From Isoetes taiwanensis (lineage: Eukaryota > Streptophyta > Lycopodiopsida > Isoetales > Isoetaceae), in contig JAJEKV010000049.1 of the NCBI GenBank assembly GCA_021234155.1, forward strand, positions 6,212,432-6,276,431: a stretch of 64,000 bases of DNA, given 5' to 3'. Both the position numbers and the translations under genes were made by a program. The stretch's first letter is position 1. Each line of letters begins with the position of its first letter. Under the pieces are notes generated by a model. That model was not told the origin of the DNA and did not search any database. It saw only the letters and a program-made list of their open reading frames with translations. Shown piece by piece: positions 1 through 11,196 of this stretch.

Positions 1-597
1 CGCCCTCTCAGCCTTCACCGGATGCCTTTACAGCTATAGGACCTCATGTCCCAAATATTAATATGGTCGAGGTTCCCTCCGGGTCGGATGAGGAGGGAGA
101 GGATTTATATCATAATCCTGCTCATTTGAAGGAAGAGCAGCAAGAACTCAAGGAAGAAGAAGTCCCTATGGACTTGGACAAGGAGGTGGCCACGTCAGAG
201 ACCCCGCAAGGGAAGGTATTGGGAAACCACCTTACTCGCTTCTTCTTATCAGCTTTTCGGCAGGGGCAAGTTCTTTTTATAGCCCGAGACTTAGGGCCGG
301 AGGCCGAAGCTTCATGGTGGACCCCCCGTGCTCTTTCCACATTGGCCGGGCACAAGAAGCTTCCCTATCGTACATTCACTTACTCGTACGACGGGATCTT
401 GTCCTGACGGCCTTGGGACAGGATATTGCACTCTAGATGAGTATAAAACTCCTTACGGCAGCCCCATTGGCTGTTGCCTATCCGCCAGAGGTTGCCTCCA
501 TTGCGGCTGCCACAATAGACCCAGGGGTGACTCTGCTACGACATCGACCGCCGCCACCACCTCCTCGGCCTACGGATGTTCTTAGATAATTGTATTA
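1..597 (+). pseudogene. Chromovirus accessory protein, part 1 (copy A, damaged)
   Basis: An acidic reading frame starts off-window. It contains the segment RFFLSAFRQGQVLF, which copy B also carries as RFFLSAFRQGEVLF at about 12.2 kb. After the shared LAGHKK motif (about 340-360) the frame is lost. The homologous reading continues in other frames (VRRDL near 391, then a proline-rich end ending in a stop near 587-589) and corresponds to the end of copy B part 1. I do not recognise a known domain. The preserved similarity between two element copies suggests it once coded for protein. Its place upstream of gag, sense to the element, suggests an element-borne accessory protein. Confidence 0.6.
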
Positions 598-814
598 CGC
601 ATTTTATATTGCGTATAGTTGTAAAATTTTAGTTTGGCATTTTCTTTAGCCATTTTATAGTTATGATGTATTATCTTCGTATCAATTATGACTATTGTAT
701 CAATGAATACAATTAAAAAAATTGTTCTCTTCCATGATGCGTTCTTCTATCTATTGGAGTTTAGAGTATAACAAAATTGTTCAATGTTCCATATTCATTT
801 CTATCGTCTTGCAG
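598..814 (+). other. Possible intron inside the accessory frame (copy A)
   Basis: AT-rich spacer between the two accessory reading frames. It ends in a pyrimidine-rich stretch and TTGCAG (809-814), a good plant 3' splice site. Copy B has CTTGCAG at the same place (about 11661-11667 on the - strand), just where protein similarity starts. No clear donor was seen, so splicing is an inference. Confidence 0.35.
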
Positions 815-1275
815 GCGAGGCACTCGAAGAATATGAAGAAAGAATTACTAATCAGATAAGGAGGGATGATCCAGGGCCGCCCGACCAGGATTATGGCCAA
901 AGGTATGGGGAGTACCCGGAATGGGACGAAGGTTACGAGGTAGGGGAACTCGCACCACCAAGGGAGCCCTATGATCCAGCCAAAGGGATGGAGGTAATTA
1001 ACATTCTCAGAGAACGGGCCTTCGAGGACCTAAAGCAAACTCTTCGCCGCACGTGGGACTATTGGGACATGTCAAGGCACGAAGCTTTCGAGGATGCCAA
1101 CGATCACTTGTGGCAGATCTTCTACGCATTAAGGAGGCTCTTTAATCTCTTTATCATTAGCCCAACGCTAGATTACCAACCTGTTATCGTCCAGGCCTGG
1201 GCACGTTACAAGCTCGTTAGGGATGTACGTGAAAGTGTTCGCTATTCAATCTTGTACCCATTTGCGAACCCCTAG
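815..1275 (+). CDS. Chromovirus accessory protein, part 2 (copy A)
   Basis: The frame is open from 784, but similarity to copy B begins only after the TTGCAG at 809-814, so I place the likely exon start at 815. It encodes about 153 residues: a charged N-terminus rich in Glu, Asp and Pro, then a helical, aromatic-rich part with the shared motifs RRTWDYWDM and DANDHLWQIFYALRRLFNL, ending in YPFANP. Copy B encodes the same protein with scattered substitutions, the same C-terminus and no internal stops. Coding-type conservation suggests that it was once selected. No known domain is recognised. It ends about 260 bases before the gag start. Confidence 0.6.
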
Positions 1276-1534
1276 GCCCGGTCCCCTCAGTTTTGTTCTT
1301 TTGATGTTATATGTGAGTTGAATTTAAAATGTCCAATGTATAATACCTCTTCTTGTATTATGTCTTTATATTAACTTCTGTCACGATCAATGTACTCAAC
1401 ATTAATGTAATGACTGTTTTCACCTGTAATAAGGATCTTTGCCATTGTACTTTTTCTTGTATTCTCTCTCTAACCTATCCAAAATGGTATTTTTGTGAGA
1501 CTTTATGTCATTATAATTCTGCTTATACCTTTTT

Positions 1535-2654
1535 ATGCTCGATATAGACGGTGAACGTAACGCCGCCTGGCAGACACCCTCAAATGCCAGTAAATGCCAG
1601 TAGACTAACACCTGAACAGAAACTTGTGTTAATGAAGAGACAATTAGGCGAGTTACAAGCTTATGTGTTGCACGCCAATCCACCACAGCATATACAAGAA
1701 GACGGACCGGAGTTACCTCCGCTACCCCCAAGTCCACCTCCACAACAGCCAGCTGTACCTGAGACCAGCCCTGTACCTGCACAGAGGAGGCCCCATTCTA
1801 AATGTCGTCGGAGTTCCTCTAAAGATAGTGCCACCTCCTCACAATCAGCCACTTCTGTGTCCTCTGAGTCGTCGGTATCATCTGGTGACCATGCAAAGCG
1901 CCGGGACAAGGAGTACCGTAAAACAGTTGACACGGCCATAACCAGTATATGGAAAAATAGGAAACTGGCCCAGTTTGATGGGAAATCTAGAGGCGGACTG
2001 AATGCAGAGTCCTGGTTGGACGAAATGAAGGAGTTTGGGAAATCCTATGGCATGACAGAAAAGGATACAGGAAAGGTTGCCACCACAAACCTTACAGGAG
2101 CTGCCCGTATTTGGTGGAAGGGCTATGCCAGAGCCAAGCATCTGGACAGAAGCAGGTGCAAGTTCAAAAAGTTTGCCAAAGCTTTTAAGTCGCATTATGT
2201 GCCTCGTGTGCACAAATGCCAACAAATTCAGACCTTCTACAGGTTAGAGCAGAAGGGTGTGTCCGTTCAAGCCTACAATGATGAATTTATGCGCTTGAGG
2301 CTGTATGTACCAGGTATGAATGAAAAGAGAGCGGTGGAGGGCTACATTAAAGGGTTGGCCCCATCAATTAAACGAATGGTTAAAGCCATAGACCCAAAAT
2401 CAGTTGCAGAGGCTGAGGCTAAGGCATTGAGCCTCGAAGAGGACACACCAAGGAACCAGTATCCGCGTCCTGCTCCTTACTCGCAGCCACGGCCGTCCAC
2501 ACCTTACAAACCCCGCTCCCCAAGTCCGGGGCCCTCCCAGCAGAACTCTTACGGCCGCCAGGAAAAGAAAGTCACCTTCAGCACGGTCGATAAACCGAAC
2601 AGTGTCGGTAAGGAAGTTCGGAACCTTTTACAGTCTTCTGAAATGCACCTCTGA
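1535..2654 (+). pseudogene. gag: Chromovirus Gag, truncated (copy A)
   Basis: Retrotransposon Gag polyprotein (retrotrans_gag type). It shows a proline-rich and then serine-rich N-terminal region, and the capsid-like core with the motifs AARIWWKGYA and VQAYNDEFMRL. The family start is ATG 1535 (MLDIDGERNAAW). A 10-bp tandem duplication of AAATGCCAGT near 1584-1603 shifts the frame, so the open frame now starts at 1551 with an unrelated leader. The C-terminus stops after RNLLQS, where copy B continues into a CCHC zinc knuckle and protease. It is therefore broken at both ends, while the core is intact and retains the Gln that is a stop codon in copy B. Confidence 0.85.
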
Positions 2655-2806
2655 AGGTAATCATCTGAAATGCACTTCGGTGCTTAAACTGTTCTAAACT
2701 TTAAAGTTTTTAATATATTACCTTCGAAAGTAAGAAATTACCTTCCTTCATAATGTCATGTCCTATATTTGTAACTAACCCTAATGCTGAGGACAGCATT
2801 AATTCT

Positions 2807-2819
2807 AAGGAGGGGAGAA
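2807..2819 (+). other. Polypurine tract, copy A
   Basis: AAGGAGGGGAGAA lies immediately 5' of the LTR start TGTGACGTTCC, as expected for the plus-strand primer site. The same purine run is at 5712-5724 on the - strand in copy B. Confidence 0.75.
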
Positions 2820-3150
2820 TGTGACGTTCCAAGTATGTATACGGTATACGTATAAATACATTGACACGTCACCCAGTATAGATACGCTATCATGGGGTAT
2901 GGTAACCTAGGGGGTTGACCAAAAAGGGATTAAATATCCTATTTAATCCTTAAGGATAATAACCTATAATTAAGGAATTAATAATTAAGAAGGATAATTA
3001 AAATTATGGTTTGGGAAGGCGCCACCTAGCCAAACTCGATTGGCCAGCATGGTGAATACTAATTGGAACCATTAAGGTGGATCACCACCCCCATATCAAC
3101 CATAATCGACCCAGCAGAGCACCCAAGGAGCAGTTGAGCGCCCAAGGACT
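2820..3150 (+). repeat. 3' LTR fragment, copy A
   Basis: It starts TGTGACGTTCCAAGTATGTA and follows the copy B LTR (read on the - strand) through the AT-rich stretch and the conserved ATCACCACCCCC region. Similarity is clear to about 3112 and weak to about 3150. Only about 0.3 kb of the roughly 1.6-kb LTR is left. Confidence 0.7.
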
Positions 3151-3175
3151 GTTGCTGACTCCCCCAAATCGTTGA

Positions 3176-4109
3176 ACACTCTACATATTTGGGGTAGATA
3201 AAGCTACTAACAATCCTGCATTCCTATGCCCTGAGCACGCTAGGGAAATGGCCTTCAAAAGGCTCAATAGCCATGACTTTTTGCTCCTATCTTGTAGACA
3301 CAAGGAAATCCAAGTCAAGATCAAAGAAGAAATAGGAGACATTTTGGGCTACAGTAGCTTTGAGTCCGAAAAGTTACCATATCTGTTGGGTGTGTATAAG
3401 GCACATAAAAAGGACTATAGATGGATTACGAATGCCCATAACACCATTTATACTGAAATATCACAAGTAGTCACTGCTGGGCTTAATGACATTCTGATAA
3501 ATTGGCCTGATATTGCCAAAATGCTCAGTGCAAGCATACATACTATGTTTCCCGGTAAAGTTAACACATGCTGGGTCGTTAACTCAATTTATGATGTTGT
3601 CATAAATCTGCCACCGAAAATTCACGAAATCTTTGTTGCTGACATTACCAGATGCTATGAGAATATCCCACTGTTAGGAGATACTGGCATCTGTAGGATC
3701 ATTGAAATGGTGATCAATGCGGCCTGGAAATGGCAAAAAAGCATTCACCATAAGAATGAATTGTGGTTTAAGAATACCCCTAATGGGTTTGCTGCTAAAT
3801 GGTTCAAAATGGAACCTAAAGGCAAATGTTGGATCAAATGGAGCAACACACGTTTATCAAAGCCAATCACTGGCTGATATCCAACTGCTTTTTTGCAATG
3901 GGTAACTATACGTGGCAGCAGATCTGTGGAATCCCTATGGGATTTGCATGCAGCCCAAGCTGGTGCAATTTATACTTGGCCTGGTTCGAAGTATGTTTCA
4001 TTAAAAAATTGGCTATTAATGGCAGATTCCATGAGATCAGTTTATTCAAGCATGCGTATAGGTACATTAATGACCTACTCGTTATTAACTGCCCAATAAT
4101 TAGGGATTT
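3176..4109 (+). pseudogene. Penelope-like reverse transcriptase, 5' part
   Basis: Reverse transcriptase of the Penelope-like element (PLE) class. Visible motifs are VDKATNN (about 3194-3214), typical of the start of PLE RTs; DITRCYENIPL (about 3640), the motif A region with its first catalytic Asp; GIPMGFACSPSWCNLYL (about 3930-3980), motif B; and YRYINDLL (about 4057-4080), motif C, where Asn replaces the first of the usual two Asp. One frameshift lies near 3846-3860. The frame is open upstream only to a stop at 3173-3175, so the N-terminus is missing. The frame is cut at 4109 by copy B and resumes at 17651. Family placement is from motifs only. The Asn substitution should abolish catalysis. 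Confidence 0.75.
4105..4109. repeat. Target-site duplication GATTT, left
   Basis: GATTT directly precedes the LTR of copy B at 4110 and is repeated at 17651-17655 just after the other LTR. A 5-bp duplication is normal for Ty3/gypsy integrase. Confidence 0.85.
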
Positions 4110-5711
4110 TATGACGCTCCCTGAACATATACGACACTCGGACGTATATATACGAGAACTTTCCCCTCCCATGGCGACCGACTCCCCTTGAGCAGGGCCG
4201 TCTAACTCGGGCCATCTATAAGAAGATGTTCAAGTGAAGGACACAGAGGGGTCATTCGGTCCACGCCTTCAATGGGGCTCCTACGTCGCGGAAGCATGAA
4301 TACAAGGTTAGCACACAACATAATCATATCATAATTTACCACCACGAGGGGTGGCAGATCCATCCAAGTGACAACAGCAAAGAATATGCATTTAATACCA
4401 AGGAAAACACCCAAACCCATGGTTCTACCCCGGCTCAAACTCCAGTGAGGATCGACTGACGGCTAGGTCTCAAGAGATCAGCAGACCGAATCTTGGCATG
4501 GCGTTGGCTGGCATAGAACATCGGCTAGGGTTGTCCACTCCATCCGCCCCTCCTGTGCACACTTTGCAGATGAGTCCATCATGCTATGGTGTCACTATAG
4601 CCTTCCGGACACGCAGACTCAAGGTATCGCCCTTCGAGCCTACTACAGGGTTCATGAAGCCCCGTCCGATGAGGCAGGTCGGGGGTGAAGGCCCCCTCCG
4701 TGATCACAAAGGGTTCCATGGGTGAGCTAGAGAATACGTGCCGCATCGGCGACCCCATCCGCACCCAACTTACTCACCCTAAATCTACTCAAAGTGCAAG
4801 ATGCTCCATATGGATCACACCTCTACACCCAGGGAGTGTCAGACCCATACCCGGCCCTCTACGTGACCTGGTTATCGCCTAGCCCCATCAGGGAGTCTCG
4901 TGAGCCTTTTATGTTCATGCAAGACCCCACCCCCACTTCACCACTTCGTCCCTTATTTGGTGCTAAGCAATTCCATAGCATCCACGACTCGGTGGTCTCT
5001 TGTGCACAGGCCGCATATAATGGGAAGTACATGGATCAACCTAGGAGTATACTACCAATCATGGCTCAGAGGTCTCTTCCCCCCTTTATTTCCCCCATTT
5101 CCAGAGTAATACTACGCAAAGAACTATCAATCCATCCTTTAAGAGCAAGACCAGAATCAGAAATAAAGAGAACTCACCTTTACAATCAAGGGTTAGTTCC
5201 TACAAGTAAAGCACAGAGAGAACAGACGAAACAACACAAAAAGTGCCCAACAGGGGCGCTACCCTAGAACTCTCAAGCTATACTAACCACCCACCCGAGT
5301 TCCTGCTGGATCCGTTGTCGTTGGGTGCTTCCATCTTCCTGGAACTTGGTGCTCAGCTCTGGTTACACGGGTATAAGTGCTTGGCAAAGGTGGCGCTCAA
5401 CTTGGCAAAGGTAGGCGCTCAGCTCCTCTTGGTCGATTATGGTTGATAAGGGGGTGGTGATCCACCTTGATGGTTCCAATTAGTATTCACCATGCTGGCC
5501 AATCGAATTTGGCCAGGTGGCGCCTTCCCAAACCATAATTAGCTTAATTATCCTTCTTAAATATTAATTCCTTAATTATAGGTTATTATCCTTAATGATT
5601 AAATTAGTTAGGTCAACCCCCTAGGTTACCATACCCCATGGTGGCGTATCTATACTGGGTGACGTGTCAATATATTTATACGTATACCGTATAAATACTT
5701 GGAACGTCACG
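4110..5711 (-). repeat. 3' LTR of copy B
   Basis: Begins TATGACGCTCC on the + strand (one change from the TGTGACACTCC of its partner) and ends GAACGTCACG. The terminal TG...CA pair is mutated at both ends compared with the other LTR. Matches 16026-17650 over its whole length. Confidence 0.92.
5660..5680 (-). promoter_or_regulatory. Possible LTR promoter: TATAAATA and ACGTCA motifs
   Basis: On the - strand about 30 bases inside the LTR lie TATAAATA (5673-5680), then TGACACGTCA (5660-5669) with an ACGT core of the kind bound by plant bZIP factors. Both are in copy A and in the other LTR. The position implies a very short U3, so use as the real promoter is uncertain. Confidence 0.3.
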
Positions 5712-5724
5712 TTCTCCCCTCCTT
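5712..5724 (-). other. Polypurine tract, copy B
   Basis: The reverse complement is AAGGAGGGGAGAA, immediately 5' of the 3' LTR in element orientation and identical to the tract of copy A. Confidence 0.8.
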
Positions 5725-6310
5725 AGAATTAATGCTGTTCTCAGCATTGGGGTTAGATAGAAATATAGGAATTCACATTATGAAGGGAGGTAATTCCTTA
5801 TTTCCGAAGGTAATATATTAAAAACTTTAAGGTTTAAAACAGTTTAAGCACCGAGGTGCATTTCTCATGCTTATCATAAGCAAAAAGTTCAAGGACCGAA
5901 ATCCAATATCAACATCAGAGTAACAACAAAACAAGACGTGTATACAAAATAAAACTGAAGGAATCGGGGTATCAGGAACCCTCTAACATGGGCAGGTCAT
6001 GAACTGTTCACTGGCCTGCACATGTCAGTGTATCAGTATATATAAATAATATAAATAGATTGTGGTTGAAGGGACCACCCCCTATAATATATAAAAGAAA
6101 ACCCTATCTACAAGGGAACCTATCATATGTATGGTTTGCAATTCATTGCAGCATAGGGAATGGTGAAGTTCCCATTGTAGCCGAGATGAACGCGACCTAT
6201 CAACTATATGCTCCAAGCAATTCGTGGTCATGTCAACATCAACAGTACACCACGTCCTAGAGAACACAAAGGTGATCTCATCATCGGTACCCTTATTATT
6301 TACGATGCAT
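5725..6310 (-). other. 3' untranslated spacer of copy B
   Basis: About 590 bases between the end of pol and the polypurine tract. No reading frame of interest. Its LTR-proximal part matches 2655-2806 in copy A, which places the pol deletion of copy A. Confidence 0.6.
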
Positions 6311-9300
6311 CTACCCCTCTAGAGCGGTATTGTCGGCAATCAAGCTTCCACGCTTACCGCTGGGTGCGGGGTTGATAGCATCATTGATGGTGCAGCCTTG
6401 AGATTCGCGCATGAAGTCTGGATAGTGCTTCTCAAGTTCTGTTTCCATTACCCACGTAGCATCCTCAACTGGCAAGTGTTTCCACTTGACCAGGTATTGC
6501 AGCAGTTGGGTCCTCCTGGTCTGCTTATATGCTCGATCAAGAAGAGCTTCAGGCACTATATCTAATTGCTCTTCTGTCATTTCAAGTAGGGTGGGTGTAT
6601 CCAAGATCTCCTCTGGATCTGGGGTGTGCTGCTTTAGAAGACTCACATGGAAGACCTTGTGGATCTTCAAGCGGGGTGGCAATTCCAGGCGATATGCCCG
6701 TTCCCCAACACGTTCAGTGATCTTGAACGGCCCAGCCCATCTGGGTGCCAACTTCTTGCAGTTACCAATTTTAAGCTTGGCTTGTTTTACCTTAATCTTA
6801 AGCCAAACTGATTCGCCCACCTGGAAGACGCGTGGGGTTCTGTGCTTATCGGCTACACTCTTCTGACGACTGCGTGCAGCTAATAAGTAACCACGAACTT
6901 CGTCGACCAAAGCTTGCATTTCCAAGAGGAGTTATTGAGAAACCTCCACTTTAGAAATGGGGTTATGCCATGTGTCTAGAGTAAGACATTGATAACCATG
7001 ATTTATCGTAAAGGGAGACATTCTGGAAGATTCCTGTTTCATACTGTTATAGGCAAACTCGACCAGATAAATATAGTCAGCCCATTGGGATTGATTACTC
7101 CACACATAACTCCGTAGCATATCCTCTATAATGCGATTGGTACGCTCTGTCTGACCATCCATCTGAGGATGATATGCCGTACTCATAGCAAGCTTGGTCT
7201 AGATGGTGGCAAAGAAATCTTTCCAGAAGGCACTTATGAATTTGGGATCCCTGTCGGATACAATAACTCGTGGCATTCCGTGCAGTCGGAAGATCTCCTT
7301 TGCAAATAGCAGAGCGGTATCGAAGGCTGTATCCGTGGTATGACATGGCAAGAAATAAGCCATTTTCGACAATTTGTCGACCACTACCATCAATGCATCA
7401 TATCCACGGAGAGTACGTGGAAGGCCCACAATAAAATCCATGGTTATCACTTCCCAACTGGAGCGGATCTTAAAGTAGGTCTTCATAAAACCCGCATGTC
7501 CAGCTATAGGGCTGTTGTGTGTGTCATGGAGAATTATTTTACGTACTCCTGAAGTGTCAGGTACACACAACTTATCCTTGTAATATAACAAGTTGCCTTC
7601 TTTCTTATAGGAGCAGAAAGCTTCGCGTTCTTTATCTGTGCATGCCTCCTTAGCCAAGCTATCCCACACATCACGGAATTCAGGATATGTGGCCAAGGTC
7701 TGTTCAATCTGTTTTCCAAACTCACTGGAGAGTATGGAAATTGCATTACAATGGGTTCGGGTTACCAAGGGATGGCGTGACAACGCATCCGCAACCACAT
7801 TGTGCTTCCCAGGCTTATACATAATCTCAAAGTCATATTCCTCGAGAAATTCCATCCATCTTCTCTGACGGAGATTGAGATTTGGCTGGGTGGATAAGTA
7901 ACGGAGACTCTGATGATCCGTATCCAGCTGGAATCTTCTACCAAGAAGGTAGTGTCTCCATATGCGCAGAGCACGGACAACGGCTAACAATTCCTAATCA
8001 TGGGTAGGGTATCGCTGCTTAGTTTCATTCATTTTCTTTGAGTCATAGGCAATGACCCTCCCTTCCTGCATTAGGACTCCCCCGGTAGCAATCTTACTGG
8101 CATCCGTTGCTACTAATTTGTCCTTTTCAGGATCGGGCAATGTGAGGACTGATGCTGACGTTAAAGCATCTTTAAGTTGTTGAAAACTTCCCTGGACCTT
8201 TGCTTTCCAATGCTCAATCCAATCCTTCACCTTCTCATGATTTGTAAGATTAGTAAGAGGTGCTGCAATCTTTGCAAAGTCCTTAACAAATTTCCGATAA
8301 TATCCTGCTAATCCTAAGAAACTTCGGACCTCGGAAATATTACCTGGAATAGGCCATTCCCTTACTGCCTCTATCTTTGCCGGATCTGTAGCAATTCCCT
8401 CTGCGGAAATGACATGTCCCAAATAATCCACCTTGGGAGTGGCAAATTTGCATTTGGAGAATTTGACAAAGAGCTGATGACGTCTTAGCTTTTGTAGGGC
8501 CAACCTAAGATGTCTTTTGTGCTCCTCCAGAGTTTTACTATAGATGAGAATGTCGTCAAAGAAAATAACAACAAAATCATCCAAGTATTGTCGGAAGACA
8601 TCATTCATCAATCGCATGAAGGTTGCGGGGGCATTAGTTAATCCAAATGGCATAAATGCCCATACCTAGTGCGAAAGGCAGATTTATGGATGTCCTCCTC
8701 CTTAATTCTGGTCTGATGATACCCGGAGCATAAGTCAATCTTGGAAAAATACTTGGCCCCTTGCAACTGGTCCATTAGATCGTCTGCCCTAGGCAAAGCA
8801 TACCGATTCTTGATGGTATGTTTATTGATCTGCCTGTAATCAATACACATCTTCAAGGAGCCATCCTTTTTCTTAACAAAAAGGATAGGAGCGCCGAAAG
8901 GCGAAACACTAGGCCGAATGAAACCTAGGTTTATTAATTCCTGAAGTTGCTTCTTAAGCTCTACCAACTCAGGGGGACTCATATGGTACGGGGCCTTACT
9001 GGTAGGCTTAGTACCTGGTTCCAAAGCTATCTCACATTCTACTCCTCTAAAAGGAGGAAGCTTCTGGATCTCATCTGGAAAAAGATCGCTAAATTCTCGG
9101 AGAAGATTGGCAATCCCGTCTGGCAAGGTATCAAATAATTGCTTCTGTTTAGCATCTGACTGAATGAATGCAAGTCTGATAATGCAAAGCAACTTATCTT
9201 TATGTATAGCCTTATCTAACTGCCTGATGGTCATAAACTGCATAATGGGGTTTAAGGAGTCACCTTTAATAGTCACGCGGGCTCCATTAGCTGCGTTGAA

Positions 9301-9432
9301 GGTAACCTCTCGTTTCTCGCAGTCTATATTGGCCTTTGCGGATGCCAAGAATTCCATACCAACAATAAGATCGTATTTGCCAATATCCATTATCTCGGCA
9401 CCCAAGGCAACTGGTGCACCTGGCAACTGCAT
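6311..9432 (-). pseudogene. pol: Chromovirus Pol: protease end, RT, RNase H, integrase, chromodomain
   Basis: Order on the - strand: end of protease ([10 protein letters not shown], about 9340-9380); RT with [28 protein letters not shown] and FFDDILIYS, keeping both catalytic Asp; RNase H with TDAS and ELLAVVRALRIW; integrase with VITMDFIVGLP, VSDRDPKF and STAYHPQMDGQTER; and a C-terminal chromodomain (YLVKWKHLPVEDATW, about 6440-6500), which defines a chromovirus. Damage: a frameshift near 8640-8660; stops at 7991-7993 (TAG), 7196-7198 (TAG) and 6929-6931 (TAA), all in one frame; and an internal deletion between KIRSS and WEVITMDF (near 7465) that removes the zinc-binding HHCC part of integrase. 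It cannot make a full enzyme. Confidence 0.93.
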
Positions 9433-10946
9433 CTTAAGGTTAATGCGACGACCATGAGTGTGTCTAATCTAGTGACAGGCTTCGGTCGGGATCTCAAAGT
9501 TTCAAGTCGCAATACCTGGGCCATTCTAGGAGAAGCAAAATTATGTGTACTACCCGTATCCATCAGAATTATAAAAGGTTTGCTGTCTACTTGACCTATG
9601 GTGGAAATAACGGCATGCTGACTTTCAGCATTGCCGGTTTCAATGGCTGCAAGGATATGGGACTCACCGTGAATGTACTCGGGAGCCTTCTCCTCGACAA
9701 GTAGAGTGGACTCGAGGTCATCCCAATCGAGGTCGGCCATGGCCAGCTGGGCAGTCTGCGTGACATAAGGACAATTCTGCATGAAGTGCCCGGGCCGCAT
9801 ACACTTGTAACACGCCTTATCTCGGCGGAGCTGTTCTCGAGCCTCTTTGGGAATAGACTGTAAGAGGTTCCGAACTTCCTTACCAACGTTGTTCGGTTTG
9901 TCGGGCATGTTGAAGGTGACTTTCTTTTCCGGGCGGCCGTTGGAGTTCAGCTGAGAGGGCCCCGGACTTGGTGAACGGGGTTTGTAAGATGTGGACGGGC
10001 GTGGTTGCGAGTAAGGGGCAGGACGCTGGTACTGATTTGTTGGCGTGTCCTCCTCGAGGCTCAATGCTTTAGCCTCGGCCTCTGCAACTGATTTTGGGTC
10101 TATGGCTTTAACCATTCGTTTGATTGATGGGACCAATCCTTCAATGTAGCCCTCCACCGCCCTCTTTTCATTCATTCCTGGCACATACAGCCTCAAGTGC
10201 ATGAATTCATTAGTGTAGGCCTGAACTGACATACCATTCTGCTCTAACCTGTAAAAGGTCTGGATTTGTTGGCATTTGTGCACACGAGGCACATAATGCG
10301 ACTTAAAAGCTTTGGCAAACTTCCGGAATTTGCATCTGCTTCTATCCAGATGCTTGGCTCTGGCATAGCCCTTCCACCAAATACGGGCAGCTCCTGTAAG
10401 GTTTGTGGTGGCAACCTTTCCTGTATCTTTTTCTGTCATGCCATAGGATTTCCCAAACTCCTTCATCTCGTCCAACCAGGACTCGGCATTTAGCCCGCCT
10501 CTAGATTTCCCATCAAACTAGGCCAATTTTCTGTTTTTCCATATACTGGTTATGGCCGTATCAACCGTCTTACGGTACTCTTTGTCCCGGCGCTTGGCAT
10601 AGTCACCAGATGATACAGACGTCTCAGAGGAAGCAGAAGTGGCTGACGATGAGGAGGTAGCACTATCCCTTGAGGAACTTCGATGGCGTTTGGAACGGTG
10701 CTTCCTTCGTGCGGGTCCAGGGCTTGGTTCAGGTGCAAGTGGCTGCTGGGGTGGTGGACTTGGCGGCAACGGAGGTAACTCCGGTCCGTCCTCCTGTACA
10801 AGCTGCGGTGGGTTGGCATTCAAGACATAGGTTTGCAGCTCAACTAACTGTCGCTTCATCAACATTAGTTCTTGCTCAGGTGTTAGTCTACTGGCATTTG
10901 AGGGCGTCTGCCAGGCGGCGTTGCGTGCACCGTCTATATCGAGCAT
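9390..10946 (-). pseudogene. gag: Chromovirus Gag and protease start (copy B)
   Basis: Starts MLDIDGARNAAW, then proline- and serine/arginine-rich regions, a capsid core with AARIWWKGYA, and a CX2CX4HX4C zinc knuckle CYKCMRPGHFMQNC (about 9771-9812) for RNA binding. The protease active site DTGS follows in the same frame (near 9550). A single TAG at 10518-10520 interrupts the frame where copy A has CAG (Gln), and the frame resumes directly. A one-base shift near 9450-9470 separates this frame from pol. If the original layout was one long gag-pol frame, that shift is damage. A programmed frameshift is an alternative, but I see no slippery site. Confidence 0.9.
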
Positions 10947-11196
10947 AAAAAGGTATAAGCAGAATCATAGTGACATAAAGTCTCACAAGAATACCATTTC
11001 GGGTAGTGTAGAGAGAGAATACAAAAAAAATACAATAGCAAAAACCCTTATTACCAGTGAAAACAGTCATTACATTAAGGTTCAGTACATTGGTAGTGAC
11101 AAAAGTTAATACAAGGATATAATACAAAGACAGGTATTATACATTGGACATTTGAAAACATATAGCATAAAAAGAGTAAAACTGAGGGGACCGGGC

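Larger units (their letters stand above)
1..3150 (+). mobile_element. Truncated Ty3/gypsy chromovirus, copy A (pol deleted)
   Basis: This is the 3' part of an LTR retrotransposon of the same family as copy B at 4110-17650, in the opposite orientation. In order it holds the two parts of an accessory reading frame, gag, a deletion joint where protease, reverse transcriptase and integrase should be, a polypurine tract, and the start of the 3' LTR. Family membership is shown by close protein similarity of accessory frame and gag to copy B and by the shared LTR start TGTGACGTTCC. The 5' LTR lies outside the window. The 3' LTR fades out near 3112-3150, next to the Penelope-like sequence. With no pol it could move only with enzymes supplied by another copy. 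Confidence 0.85.

Noticed and set aside
9440-9470. Programmed frameshift between gag-protease and pol
   Set aside because: The shift falls within the protease domain and no slippery sequence is seen; it is more likely a mutation.
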